From Stieleria mannarensis (lineage in GTDB: Bacteria; Planctomycetota; Planctomycetia; Pirellulales; Pirellulaceae), in the NCBI RefSeq assembly GCF_014154935.1, contig NZ_JACEHH010000032.1, positions 41,958 to 105,957 on the forward strand: a stretch of DNA of 64,000 bases, read 5' to 3'. Below the pieces are notes generated by a model. It had not been told where the DNA came from and ran no database searches. It saw only the letters and a list, made by a program, of their open reading frames with translations. The translations under genes were made by a program, and so were the position numbers. Below, in pieces: positions 1 to 8,379 of the stretch (position 1 is its first letter; each line of letters starts with the position of its first letter).

Positions 1-342
1 TGGGTTCGCGCCGATCGAATTCAGATCGAACAGGTCTTGATCAATTTGATTCGCAATGCGTTTGACGCCATGCGGGAAACCGACGGCGACCGTCGAGTCG
101 TCAAGTTGCGGACCGCGGTGGTGGAAACGGAGGTGCAAGTGAGTGTCACCGATGGCGGGACAGGGATCTCGCAGGCCTCGGCGAGCGAATTGTTCAGCCC
201 GTTTTTCACGACCAAGCCGGATGGAATGGGGATGGGTTTGGCGATCAGCCGCACAATCGTCGAAGCACACGGCGGACGGATTTGGGCGAGTCCGGGAAAC
301 GACGGCGGAGCCGTGTTCACCGTCGCCCTGCCCATCCAATGA
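1..342 (+). CDS. Sensor histidine kinase, C-terminal fragment (ATPase domain)
   Basis: The reading frame is open from base 1, so the gene begins outside the window. The visible 113 residues are a GHKL ATPase domain: the N-box (INLIRNAFDAM), a G1 box (DGGTGI), an F-box (LFSPFFTTKPDGMGMGLAIS) containing the G2 glycines, and the final strand (GGAVFTVALP). This domain binds ATP to phosphorylate the kinase's own histidine. The FFTTK/GMGMGL style is that of NtrB/FixL/DctB-type kinases. Sensor and dimerisation domains are not visible, so the signal cannot be inferred. No response regulator follows; the next gene is on the other strand. A partner, if cotranscribed, must lie upstream of the window. 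Confidence 0.93.
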   Translation, partial: WVRADRIQIEQVLINLIRNAFDAMRETDGDRRVVKLRTAVVETEVQVSVTDGGTGISQASASELFSPFFTTKPDGMGMGLAISRTIVEAHGGRIWASPGNDGGAVFTVALPIQ

Positions 343-382
343 CAAACAAATTCGTCGATCAAGTGACGGATCGAGGTACGAC

Positions 383-420
383 GTCCTTTCCAGGTCGTCG
401 CCCCGGAGTCCTCCGGACGA
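383..420. repeat. Palindromic intergenic repeat, copy 1 (partner at 9063)
   Basis: An 18-base block beginning GTCCTTTC and ending AGGTCGTCG is shared, with one difference, with positions 9063-9080. Here it leads into a hairpin in which GTCGTC pairs with GACGAC around CCGGAGTCCTCCGG. It lies between convergent gene ends (stops at 342 and 482), so it may act as a bidirectional transcription end or be a REP-like element. Confidence 0.5.
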
Positions 421-481
421 CAGGGTTACGTGCCCGATCACGCGACGCCTCGTTCCTAAACCCGTGTCTGGGAATGCCCCG

Positions 482-1501
482 TCAGGCCACCACGGCGGTC
501 GATCCACACTCTGGCGTTGCATCCGCATTCGCAACGGAGATCACGACTTTGCCTCTCGCATGTCCGCTCTCCAAATAACGGATCGCATCAGGGGTCTGTG
601 TCAATTCATACTTGCGGTCGATGATCGGCCGGACCGCCCCCGATTCGATCAACTGTTTTAGAACCAACAAGTCGTCTTGATTGGGAACCGAGAGATAGCG
701 GCGCAGGTCGTGCCGCACGAAGGGCGACATCACCAACGGCTTGATCAGCCGGACCAACATCGCAATCCCTCGCGCGCCGGTGCCGCTGTTCAGGATCAGC
801 ATGCCGGTCGGCTTCAGGGCGCGACGGCAGTCCGCTAAAGAACGATTCTCAACATTATCAAAAATAAGATCGTATTGCGCGGCTGCGGCCGTGAAGTCGT
901 CGCGTGTGTAGTCGACGACGTGATCGGCCCCCAACGATCGGACCAAGTCGACGTTGCGCGTGCTGCAGACCCCCGTCACTTCGGCCCCGAATGATTTGGC
1001 GATCTGGATCGCAAAGGTGCCGATCCCACCCGAGGCGCCGTTGATCAACACCCGTTGTCCCGGCTGGACGTTGGCGACATCGCGGAGCGCGTGCAGTGCG
1101 GCCAGACCCGACGTCGGTACCGCGGCGGCTTCGGCCAAAGACAGGTTGGTCGGTCGAGGTGCGACGGTGGATTGCGGCACGGTGACATACTGGGCGCAGG
1201 TGCCTTGTCCGGCGCCGAACACTTCGTCGCCGACGTCGAACTGCGTCACGTTCTCGCCGACCGCGGCGATGCGGCCGGCAAAGTCGTATCCGGGAATCCC
1301 GCAGGTCGGTTTGAACAGCCCCGTCGCCATCCGCATCATCCAAGGCGTGCCACGGACACCGAAGCAGTCTCCGACGTGCACCGCGGCGCCGTCCACACGC
1401 ACCAGCACGTCATCCTCGCCGGCGAGCGGCCGCGGCGTCTCGACCAACCGCAGCAGATCGGGCGATCCGTACCTGTCCTGGGACATCGCTTTCATCGTCA
1501 T
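482..1501 (-). CDS. NAD(P)-dependent alcohol dehydrogenase/quinone oxidoreductase (MDR superfamily)
   Basis: A 339-residue medium-chain dehydrogenase/reductase. The N-terminal GroES-like half (about residues 15-120) includes the PGYDFAGRIAAVG stretch. The Rossmann half follows, with VLINGASGGIGTFAIQIA as nucleotide-binding loop at about 140. The cysteine zinc ligands of true alcohol dehydrogenases are absent, which places it with zinc-free quinone oxidoreductase/enoyl reductase-like members. These usually reduce activated double bonds or quinones with NADPH. I chose the ATG at 1501 because GAGGGA sits seven bases upstream; an in-frame extension to 1537 would run into the promoter. It is divergent from the TetR gene at 1660 and shares a control region with twin operators, so it is the likely target of that repressor. 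Confidence 0.9.
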   Translation of the reverse strand: MTMKAMSQDRYGSPDLLRLVETPRPLAGEDDVLVRVDGAAVHVGDCFGVRGTPWMMRMATGLFKPTCGIPGYDFAGRIAAVGENVTQFDVGDEVFGAGQGTCAQYVTVPQSTVAPRPTNLSLAEAAAVPTSGLAALHALRDVANVQPGQRVLINGASGGIGTFAIQIAKSFGAEVTGVCSTRNVDLVRSLGADHVVDYTRDDFTAAAAQYDLIFDNVENRSLADCRRALKPTGMLILNSGTGARGIAMLVRLIKPLVMSPFVRHDLRRYLSVPNQDDLLVLKQLIESGAVRPIIDRKYELTQTPDAIRYLESGHARGKVVISVANADATPECGSTAVVA

Positions 1502-1542
1502 GTCGTTTCCCTCGCTGGTGGCACCGCGAATCGGCACCCTTG

Positions 1543-1589
1543 CTTACGGTGTAAGTATCGGCCGATCCATGCTATACTTACAGCGCAAG
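1543..1589. promoter_or_regulatory. Twin operator palindromes between divergent oxidoreductase and TetR genes
   Basis: Two 13-base dyads lie 34 bases apart: CTTACGGTGTAAG (1543-1555, perfect arms) and CTTACAGCGCAAG (1577-1589, one mismatch). A TATACT -10-like box (1573-1578) for rightward transcription overlaps the second dyad. Repressor binding could therefore control the TetR gene itself and the oxidoreductase together. Confidence 0.6.
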
Positions 1590-1659
1590 TTCGTCAACGG
1601 CCGTGTTTTTCCCAGGCATGCGGATCGTGGCGGCCAATCGGGACGACCGGGAGTGTCAG

Positions 1660-2331
1660 ATGGCGGGAAAAAAGCAGACCAATCGCAAACGCACACGCCC
1701 CGAACCGCTGAGCCGCGATTCGGTGCTCCAGGCGGCGATGGACTATGCCGACCAACACGGCATCGAATCGCTGTCGATGCGAAAGCTGGGCCAGTTGTTG
1801 GGGGTGGAGGCGATGTCGCTGTACAACCACGTGCCCAACAAAGACGCGATCCTGGACGGCATGGTGGACCAAGTCGCCGGCGAGATGGAAATTCCGGTCG
1901 CCGGCGGGGACTGGAGGCGTGCGATGCGTCGCCGAGCGTTTTCGGCCCACGAGGTGCTGTTGCGCCACCCTTGGGCGACGATGTTGATCGTTTCCCGCGT
2001 CAACGTCGGCCCGGCAATGTTGCGATACGTGGACGCGACAATCGGATGCTTGGTCGAGGCGGGGTTCAGCGATGCGATGGCGGACCACGCGTGGAACGCG
2101 CTCGACAGTTTCACCTACGGGTTCACGCTCCAAAAGCTGAAGTTTCCCTTCCACCCCGATGACTATGCGAAGGTCGCCGAAGCCTATCTGCCACAGATTC
2201 CGGCCGACCAATACCCGTACCTCCATGGCATGTCCCAAGCAGTGATCGCCGGCCACCACAACGGATTGCACGACCTCACGCTCGGTCTGGACCTGATTCT
2301 CGATGGCTTGGAACGTCTGCGAACGTCGTGA
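1660..2331 (+). CDS. TetR family transcriptional repressor
   Basis: A 223-residue one-component regulator. Residues about 15-62 are the TetR helix-turn-helix (LGVEAMSLYNHVPNKDAILD, in which SLYNHVPNK is the recognition helix and its flank). The remainder resembles the tetracycline-repressor-type C-terminal ligand domain (TetR_C_1 class). The ATG at 1660 has CGGGAG seven bases upstream; an in-frame start at 1603 lies too close to the operators and lacks a ribosome site. It is divergent from the oxidoreductase at 482-1501 and separated from it by twin dyads, the usual arrangement for autoregulation plus control of a detoxifying reductase. The inducer cannot be read from the sequence. Confidence 0.9.
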   Translation: MAGKKQTNRKRTRPEPLSRDSVLQAAMDYADQHGIESLSMRKLGQLLGVEAMSLYNHVPNKDAILDGMVDQVAGEMEIPVAGGDWRRAMRRRAFSAHEVLLRHPWATMLIVSRVNVGPAMLRYVDATIGCLVEAGFSDAMADHAWNALDSFTYGFTLQKLKFPFHPDDYAKVAEAYLPQIPADQYPYLHGMSQAVIAGHHNGLHDLTLGLDLILDGLERLRTS

Positions 2332-2429
2332 ATCGAACCATTGACGCGACGCAGATGCTGGAATGCAGCTTCTCCGTAAGCTTCTCGGACCCCACGCTGC
2401 GAACCGGTGCGATCGTCCTTCTCGCTTGT

Positions 2430-2458
2430 CCCCTGTCAGCCGTTTCGGCTGACAGGGG
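2430..2458. terminator. Perfect 13-bp stem-loop, probable terminator of the TetR gene
   Basis: CCCCTGTCAGCCG pairs perfectly with CGGCTGACAGGGG around a TTT loop. It lies about 100 bases after the TetR stop. Only three T follow, so it is either a weak intrinsic terminator or an RNA-stabilising hairpin. Confidence 0.6.
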
Positions 2459-2567
2459 TTTGCGGGTGTCCGCGATGCGGCCACGGAGAACAGCTGGGAC
2501 AGCGGTTCTACACTGACACCGACGTTACACTATGATTCGTGTCGCCTTCCTTTTCGGGTAGGCCGGG

Positions 2568-2625
2568 GTGGGCGAGGTGAGGAGCCCTCGCAGTTCACCA
2601 GAGGGATGGACTCGTCACCTCGCCC
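2568..2625. repeat. Structured intergenic repeat, family copy 1 (partner at 33015)
   Basis: Imperfect inverted repeat: GGGCGAGGTGA on the left faces TCACCTCGCCC on the right. The interior words CCTCGCAGTT and ATGGACTCG are shared in the same order with 33015-33074. It sits in the gap 2332-2700, which otherwise holds only the terminator at 2430. Confidence 0.5.
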
Positions 2626-2700
2626 GCTTCCCGAAAACCAGGTTGCGACGGAATACGAATGCTGGCCAAGTCACGTTCACCACGAAACCGGAGTGGAATC

Positions 2701-4095
2701 ATGGCACATCCATCGATCGATTGGCGTTTCTCGTCTCACTGTCTCGGGCCTGTCATCGTGATCGTGGGCTTGGGCGTCACGACCGCGGTGGCCGAGGAAT
2801 CGGAGTCGACAGCGGCGATGCAGGTGTTCGAAGAACGGATCATGCCGATCTTTCGTTCGCCCAACCCGTCGAGCTGTGTGCAGTGCCACTTGTCGTCGGT
2901 CGACTTGAAGGATTACATCCTGCCATCCCACATCGACACCTTCGTGGCACTGCGTGATGCGGGGTTGGTTGACGTTGATTCCCCTGACAAATCGAAAATC
3001 TTGACGCTGATTCGGATGGGTGACAAGGACGCCGATCCGCTGGCCAAACGGATCCATGCAAAGACGCGTCGCGCTGAATACGACGCATTTTCGGCATGGA
3101 TCACGGCCTGTTGCAACGACCAAGACTTGCTGTCGCGGTCGGCCCCCGAGCAAGATTCGTCGATCGGTCCGGCGAAGCCGCTGGAGGTCATTCGCCACGC
3201 CCGAAGGAGTCGCGTGCTGGAGGCGTTCACACGCAACGTCTGGTCACAACGCATGCGGTGCTTTCCCTGTCACACGCCCGACGAGATCGATCGGGGCAAT
3301 CCCAAACACGAGAAGCCTGCCGAGCGTCACCGGGAGTACGTGAAGACGTACGGGGCGCGAATGAATCTGTTCCGGGAAACGCCGGAAGCGACGCTCGCGA
3401 CCCTGGTCGCCAGCAGCCGCAAGCAAACCGGCAAAAACTTTCCGCTGATCAATCTGCGTGATCCGGGAAAGAGCCTGTTGGTGCTCAAGCCGACGTCGAA
3501 GTTGCCACCCAAGCAAGACGACGGAACCCTCGCCAAGCCGTCTTCCTCCGGTCCGGTTTTCCATATGGGAGGGATCAAGATGCACGTCGACGACCATTCG
3601 TACAAATTGATCGTTGCCTGGTTGGAAGATTATGCCGCAATCGTCGGCGATCACTATTTGACCGCCGATCAGTTGCCGGCGGACAATTGGATCGCGACCC
3701 AGCGGATCTTGCGCGTCAAAGGGACACCGCCGGATTGGAAACCGGGGACGGTCGTCCAGTTGTTCGTCCATCGCAAAGATTCGACCGGACAATGGTCGCC
3801 CGATCCCGTCGCGTTCACGCAATCGGTCGTCACCCCCAGGGGCATGGTCAACGGCGCGTTGTTATTGATCGCGTCCAATCTGGATTCAGGGTACGACGGC
3901 AACGACGAATCGTTCCCGCTGGCCGCGGGAGAGTATTTGATCAAGGCCTACATGGACACCGAGGGGAAAATCAAGCAGTCTCCGGCCGCCTTTTTGGATG
4001 CATCCGATTTCGCGGGACAAGCGACGATCGATGCCAAGTGGCGGGTCGGATTTCCCAACGCGGAGACGTTTCCCGGCGATCTTCTGGCGAAGTGA
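2701..4095 (+). CDS. Secreted planctomycete protein with two CxxCH haem-binding motifs
   Basis: A 464-residue protein with an N-terminal hydrophobic segment (residues about 14-30, ending near AVAEE) that looks like a signal peptide or anchor. Two haem c attachment motifs are visible: CVQCH at about residue 59 and CFPCH at about 187. This implies covalent haem and an electron-transfer role outside the cytoplasmic membrane. The C-terminal 150 residues have a beta-rich character (QLFVHRKDSTGQWSPDP). Planctomycetes carry many such proteins beside PVC-type dehydrogenases; I do not recognise a specific substrate. The ATG at 2701 follows GGAGTGG at a good distance; the longer frame from 2659 would bury the signal peptide. 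No cotranscribed neighbour: the next gene is convergent, ending 3 bases away. Confidence 0.8.
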   Translation: MAHPSIDWRFSSHCLGPVIVIVGLGVTTAVAEESESTAAMQVFEERIMPIFRSPNPSSCVQCHLSSVDLKDYILPSHIDTFVALRDAGLVDVDSPDKSKILTLIRMGDKDADPLAKRIHAKTRRAEYDAFSAWITACCNDQDLLSRSAPEQDSSIGPAKPLEVIRHARRSRVLEAFTRNVWSQRMRCFPCHTPDEIDRGNPKHEKPAERHREYVKTYGARMNLFRETPEATLATLVASSRKQTGKNFPLINLRDPGKSLLVLKPTSKLPPKQDDGTLAKPSSSGPVFHMGGIKMHVDDHSYKLIVAWLEDYAAIVGDHYLTADQLPADNWIATQRILRVKGTPPDWKPGTVVQLFVHRKDSTGQWSPDPVAFTQSVVTPRGMVNGALLLIASNLDSGYDGNDESFPLAAGEYLIKAYMDTEGKIKQSPAAFLDASDFAGQATIDAKWRVGFPNAETFPGDLLAK

Positions 4096-4098
4096 CAT

Positions 4099-4368
4099 TC
4101 AGGTTTCGGTGATCGCGTACAGCCCTCCGCCGTCGTGACGAATTTTGCCTTGGCGGGCGAGTTCTTGCCAAACCGCCTTGGGAAACTGGTCCGGCGGCCG
4201 GATCGCGGCGATGCTGGATTTGCGCCCCGACGACATCGGGCCGTGGCCGAGCGTGGATTCCTCGTCCAACTGCATTAATTTCAGCCGTTTGCGAAACGCT
4301 TTCATCGCCAAACGGAGTTCTTCTTTGGAGGGGCCTTCGGGCTCGGGCGTCGATTCTGGTTCGGTCAT
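4099..4368 (-). CDS. Small conserved-type hypothetical protein
   Basis: An 89-residue soluble protein with no signal peptide or membrane segment. It has an acidic, proline-rich start (TEPESTPEPEGPSKEEL), a basic helical middle (LAMKAFRKRLKLMQLDEES) and a C-terminal part (FPKAVWQELARQGKIRHDGGG) that could be a small winged or helical fold. The last part resembles the end of planctomycete hypotheticals beside M56 genes, but I cannot assign a function. It ends 3 bases from the convergent cytochrome-like gene and starts 132 bases downstream of the M56 gene on the same strand, separated by a hairpin at 4457. Confidence 0.7.
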   Translation of the reverse strand: MTEPESTPEPEGPSKEELRLAMKAFRKRLKLMQLDEESTLGHGPMSSGRKSSIAAIRPPDQFPKAVWQELARQGKIRHDGGGLYAITET

Positions 4369-4456
4369 CGCGTGTTCCGTCGTTGTGATCGGGCGTGCGT
4401 TTGAGCTTGGTCGCTTGGTTGTCGGGAAGAGCGAAATGCTTGAAGGCTATGGTTTA

Positions 4457-4480
4457 CCACACTCTTGCGAGTGTAGCGAC
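4457..4480. repeat. Short hairpin repeat after the M56 gene (partner at 12393)
   Basis: CCACACTCTTGCGAGTGTAGCGAC contains a perfect dyad ACACTC-TTGC-GAGTGT just past the M56 stop codon. A second copy at the glpD 3' end (12393-12416) differs by a compensated base pair. A 3'-end role such as termination or mRNA protection is likely. Confidence 0.55.
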
Positions 4481-4500
4481 GTCATGCAAACGTCATCCAG

Positions 4501-7500
4501 CTACTCGTTGGCACCCGGGTTCGGTGACACGCCGCGATAACGTTCGTCGTACAGTTGTTGGTGCGTTTTGAGTTGGTCGCTGGTGATGGAGAGGGTGCCG
4601 ACGGAGTAACGCCCCGGAGCGACTTCGGCGATCGGCGTTTGCCAATAGAAGTAGGTCGGGGCTTCGTCGGAATCCTTTCGAACGGCCACGGAGTACTCCG
4701 GTCCCACGATGCCTTTGAGTTCAAAATCGCCGTTTTCGTCGATCGGCACCGTGTCGGTCCTAAAAAGTCCGAAATCGTTGGAATTGATCATCCGCGTCGT
4801 CAACCCGATCTGCAACCCTCGCGCCGGTTGGCCGTCGATCATTACACGACCGGTCACGATCCAGGGTTCACGTAGCACCAGCGTGATCGGTGCCCCGGGA
4901 TCGGGAGTGATTTTCTTGTTCGCCGCGATGTAATCGAAACTCGACGTCGTGGCTTCGTCGTCGTAGTGCATCGCCGAAATCGAACCGTGGTGCCATTGCG
5001 ATTGATTGAGCACCAGCGTGCACCGGCCGCTGGCATCGGTTTGCTCGGATTGAGCCAACGGCTGGGGCAAATGATAGACTTTGCCGTCCTGCTTGATGGT
5101 TCTGACATATTCCGCGTGGACCCAGACGCCTGGGACCGCCGCACCGGAACTGTCGACGACCGTCACGATGCGGGACGGAATCCGATCGACCGAAAAATCG
5201 GGGACGGCCAAGGTGGATCCCGCGGCCCCTGGCGGAATACGCCGGGTCAACCGTGGTGTTGGCGACGCAAACTCGTTAAACGCATCAGTGGTCAACAGAT
5301 CCATCCCGGCGATGCTGCCGGTTGCGGAAAGGAATCCGGGTTCCTGAGGGACGACCATCTCCCATCGGCCCTGCCGGTCGGTCTGACAACGTAGCGGGGA
5401 TGGTTCGATCCGATCGAGTTGTTGATGCCAACACACTTCCACTCGGGCGATCCCCGCGCCGTCGTCGGACGTCGTGACTCGGCCTGACGCCCGGCGTCCA
5501 CGCCGCGCGACCCACTGCAGGTTTTTGCCGGTGATGACGGTTGCTACCGGTACCGATTGGGCCAAGTGCACGAGCCCGGACTCGAACGGGAACCTGGCGA
5601 CAAACCTGACCCGACCGTCCGGCCCGGCGACCGATTTCAGGAACTCGGCGGTCGTACGAAGGGTTCCGTCGGGGGTGACTTGCATTCGTCGCGTCGGCGC
5701 GTTCCCTTCGGCGGGCAGCGCGACCAAGCTGAACTCATTCACCGGATCGCCGTCAGGATCACGAATCGTCAGCGGAATCGCAAGCAGTCGCCGCAAGGGG
5801 ATCGTCGCCGGTGACCGAAATTCCATCAAGCCCCGGGACGGGCTGGGATTTGGGGGGCTGTCGGCTGCGTTCAGTCGAGCCAGTCGCGGGAAGTATTCCT
5901 TGCGTTTCAATCCCACGACGATTGATGCGCTGCTCGGCACTTGAAAACCAAACCGCCCGTCGCTGGCGGTGGTCGTCGTCCAATGAAGTTGTTCGCTGGG
6001 AAAGGAAAAACGATGTGTTCGTTTAGGCGAATCGACTCGTTCAGAATTCGTGAACGGTCCGGCATCACCGGGCACGCATTCCGGGACTCGGATCTCTTTG
6101 ACCGCAACACGGACCTCAGCCAGTGCGGTCCCATCCGGCGCAACGACTCGTCCGGCAATCGTTTCAGGCCCCGGCAATCGAATGTCGGTCGATGCGGTCC
6201 ATGGCTTTGGTTGACGGAGCGTGAAGGAAGTCAGTGCGTAGCCGCCCAAGCCAAGCCGTCCGTCGCGATCGGCCACCAAAATTTCCCAGCGCGCGCGGAC
6301 GAGGGACTTCAACCGAACGACAGGAACACCGTCGACCTGATACCGGCCGTCGGAATCGGTCGTCGTGCGGGCCACGATCGGCGGAGTGATGTTGTTGCCA
6401 TTGGCTCCCGGAGACGGATAGAATTCTCGGATCAGCACGACGGCCCCGGCGACAGGTCCCGCATCATCGACCACCCGACCTTGGAACAGGATCTCGATCC
6501 GTTTAGTCCCCTCCGGTTTTGGTTGGAGCAACTCGACCGTACGAAACTGATCAAACAGGCCCGCTTCGTTTGCAGATCCAGATTCGTTCTCCGTCGGATC
6601 GACTGCGGTCGACGCGGCAGTCAACTTCTCTGGCGTGGCCGATTTCTCTGGCGTGGCCGGGTTCTCTGGCGTGGCCGGGTTCTCTAACGTGGCCGTGCGG
6701 CCGGTCTCTACTGGTCGATCCGGCATCGGCGGCTTCTGTGCCACGACGCTTTCAACGCTGAAACTGATCAACGCGATGAACACAAATCCGACCGCAAGCA
6801 ATGCCACGCCCCAGCGTGGTTGTTGCTCCAATCGCAGCGTCGGCGCCACGATTCGGCGGATCCGTTGCTCCAGATCCGTTCCCGAATGAATCGCCACACT
6901 CGGGTTGGCGATTTTCCCAGCGATCTGCTGCGAGATTTCCAGCAAACTGCGTGAGTACGATGCGGGGCGTTCACCCGTTCGCATCACCGCATCGTCCGCA
7001 GCGTCTTCCCGAGCACGGCGCAACTTGATTCGCGCCCCGTGAACACTCGGATGGAACCAGTACACCGCTGTTGTGATTTCGGCGACCCAATTCCACCAGG
7101 CATCGCGCCGGACCACATGTGCCATTTCGTGCAACAGACAATGACGCCGTTGGTCGGCGGTGAACGTTTCGAACTGCGGCGGAACCAGGATCACGGGATG
7201 AATCACGCCGAACGTCAACGGCGACGAGATAGCCGATGAAACCCGGCAATCAGGCTTTTGCTCCAACCCGATTCGCGACATGCATGTTTGGACAAGTTCC
7301 GCATGGGCGACGGGAAACAGGCGCGCCTCTCTTGCGATCTTTCTCAACCGCACCCAACTCCGCAGAACCCTGGCCAGCCACAATGCAACTCCCAAGGCGT
7401 AGATCGAAATGCCGATCGAAGCCCAGCTGAACCGTGATCGTGCCGGAGGGGAGGCCATCGCGGGAGGCGAGCGCTGTGTCGAAGCAGCCTTCATTTCGGG

Positions 7501-7896
7501 AGCAACGGCCACTGCAGGTGCCTCGACGCCAGACGCTTCCAACGCCGTGTCGTCAACGATCCCGTCCATCGTCGCGGTTGCGGACTCCGACGCGGGATCC
7601 ATCGTTTCATCGCCACCGACGACGTTGGTGGATTCGACCGGGGCAGTCACTCGCGACATGCGGATCGGAATCCGCAGCGGGAACGAGGTCAATGTTGGAA
7701 CCACAAGTAACGCAAGGGCACAAAACGTACAGGCCCAAATGCTGTGCCGAAAGCTCGCTGGGCGATGCCGTGTGATCCGTTCGATCCCCCACGCCACGAA
7801 GACGATCACCGCGGCATGCGTGATGCCGGCGCAGAGTTTTGATATCTCGGGATGTGCCAGTCCGAAATCGATCCATTGCCAGATCCAACCACTCAT
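4501..7896 (-). CDS. BlaR1-like M56 metallopeptidase with long carboxypeptidase-regulatory-like extracellular region
   Basis: An 1131-residue membrane protein. Transmembrane segments are visible at about residues 20-37, 48-68, 165-185 and 378-398. Between the last two lies the zinc site HEMAHVVRRD (about 250), the HExxH of M56 peptidases such as BlaR1/MecR1, which cleave the cognate repressor on signal. After the last segment comes a linker with tandem NPATPE/SATPE units (about 402-425, an 18-base repeat in the DNA). About 650 residues of beta-sandwich modules follow, with recurring phrases (GRYQVDGVPV, GRFGFQVPS, GDFELKGIVG) typical of CarboxypepD_reg/Cna-B-like domains. The regulatory repressor gene at 7893 overlaps by 4 bases (ATGA), so the pair is cotranscribed and translationally coupled. 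The long outer region is presumably the sensor. Confidence 0.88.
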   Translation of the reverse strand: MSGWIWQWIDFGLAHPEISKLCAGITHAAVIVFVAWGIERITRHRPASFRHSIWACTFCALALLVVPTLTSFPLRIPIRMSRVTAPVESTNVVGGDETMDPASESATATMDGIVDDTALEASGVEAPAVAVAPEMKAASTQRSPPAMASPPARSRFSWASIGISIYALGVALWLARVLRSWVRLRKIAREARLFPVAHAELVQTCMSRIGLEQKPDCRVSSAISSPLTFGVIHPVILVPPQFETFTADQRRHCLLHEMAHVVRRDAWWNWVAEITTAVYWFHPSVHGARIKLRRAREDAADDAVMRTGERPASYSRSLLEISQQIAGKIANPSVAIHSGTDLEQRIRRIVAPTLRLEQQPRWGVALLAVGFVFIALISFSVESVVAQKPPMPDRPVETGRTATLENPATPENPATPEKSATPEKLTAASTAVDPTENESGSANEAGLFDQFRTVELLQPKPEGTKRIEILFQGRVVDDAGPVAGAVVLIREFYPSPGANGNNITPPIVARTTTDSDGRYQVDGVPVVRLKSLVRARWEILVADRDGRLGLGGYALTSFTLRQPKPWTASTDIRLPGPETIAGRVVAPDGTALAEVRVAVKEIRVPECVPGDAGPFTNSERVDSPKRTHRFSFPSEQLHWTTTTASDGRFGFQVPSSASIVVGLKRKEYFPRLARLNAADSPPNPSPSRGLMEFRSPATIPLRRLLAIPLTIRDPDGDPVNEFSLVALPAEGNAPTRRMQVTPDGTLRTTAEFLKSVAGPDGRVRFVARFPFESGLVHLAQSVPVATVITGKNLQWVARRGRRASGRVTTSDDGAGIARVEVCWHQQLDRIEPSPLRCQTDRQGRWEMVVPQEPGFLSATGSIAGMDLLTTDAFNEFASPTPRLTRRIPPGAAGSTLAVPDFSVDRIPSRIVTVVDSSGAAVPGVWVHAEYVRTIKQDGKVYHLPQPLAQSEQTDASGRCTLVLNQSQWHHGSISAMHYDDEATTSSFDYIAANKKITPDPGAPITLVLREPWIVTGRVMIDGQPARGLQIGLTTRMINSNDFGLFRTDTVPIDENGDFELKGIVGPEYSVAVRKDSDEAPTYFYWQTPIAEVAPGRYSVGTLSITSDQLKTHQQLYDERYRGVSPNPGANE

Positions 7897-8276
7897 CGTG
7901 ATTCCCTCCGTTCCGCTTCGGAGATCAATTCACGCAGCCGGGCCAATTGGTCTTCATCCAGCTGGGTTTTGGGATCCGAAAAATGCGACGCCAATGCCTC
8001 TTCGACCGACCCGCCGAAGAAGACGTCCAGGACGTGCCGAAACGCCTGTTTCCCGGCCCGCCGTTTGGGCTGAACCGGGCGATAACGAAACTGCCGTCCA
8101 TTGCGACGATGTTTGACAAACCCCTTCTCGCCCAGGATCCGCAGCAAGGTCCGGACCGTCGCATCGGACGGCTCGCCCGTCATCGCCAAACGCACCTCGG
8201 CCGCGGTCGCTTCTTCCTTGGCGTATAAAATGTCGACGATTTCCCGCTCGCGACGACTGAGTTGATCCGCCCCCAT
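7893..8276 (-). CDS. BlaI/MecI/CopY-family transcriptional repressor
   Basis: A 127-residue winged-helix repressor. LSRREREIVDILYAKEEAT begins the DNA-binding domain, followed by SDATVRTLLRILGEKGFVKH (recognition helix and wing) and a C-terminal dimerisation helix region (DEDQLARLRELISEAERR). Family members bind dyads at their own promoter and are inactivated by proteolysis through the M56 partner, here the next gene in the operon. The ATG at 8276 has GGAGGGAG directly upstream. An in-frame extension to 8357 would run over the putative -35 element, so I reject it. Confidence 0.92.
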   Translation of the reverse strand: MGADQLSRREREIVDILYAKEEATAAEVRLAMTGEPSDATVRTLLRILGEKGFVKHRRNGRQFRYRPVQPKRRAGKQAFRHVLDVFFGGSVEEALASHFSDPKTQLDEDQLARLRELISEAERRESR

Positions 8277-8328
8277 CGCACTCCCTCCGCTGCACACCTT
8301 CGACAAGAATTTTTTAACACTTGGGTGC

Positions 8329-8357
8329 AGTCTGGCGGTCGGCGAAGCGTCTGTCAA
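8329..8357 (-). promoter_or_regulatory. Candidate promoter of the BlaI-M56 operon
   Basis: On the minus strand a consensus TTGACA (8357-8352) is followed after 17 bases by CAGACT, a weak -10. The A/T-rich stretch 8308-8318 between it and the start codon is a possible operator location, but I see no clean dyad. Confidence 0.4.
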
Positions 8358-8379
8358 GCATTTTTTGATCGGCCACGTT

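Noticed and set aside
954..2162. Plus-strand frame overlapping the oxidoreductase and TetR genes
   Set aside because: It spans the divergent promoter and the first part of the TetR gene in another frame; no motif.
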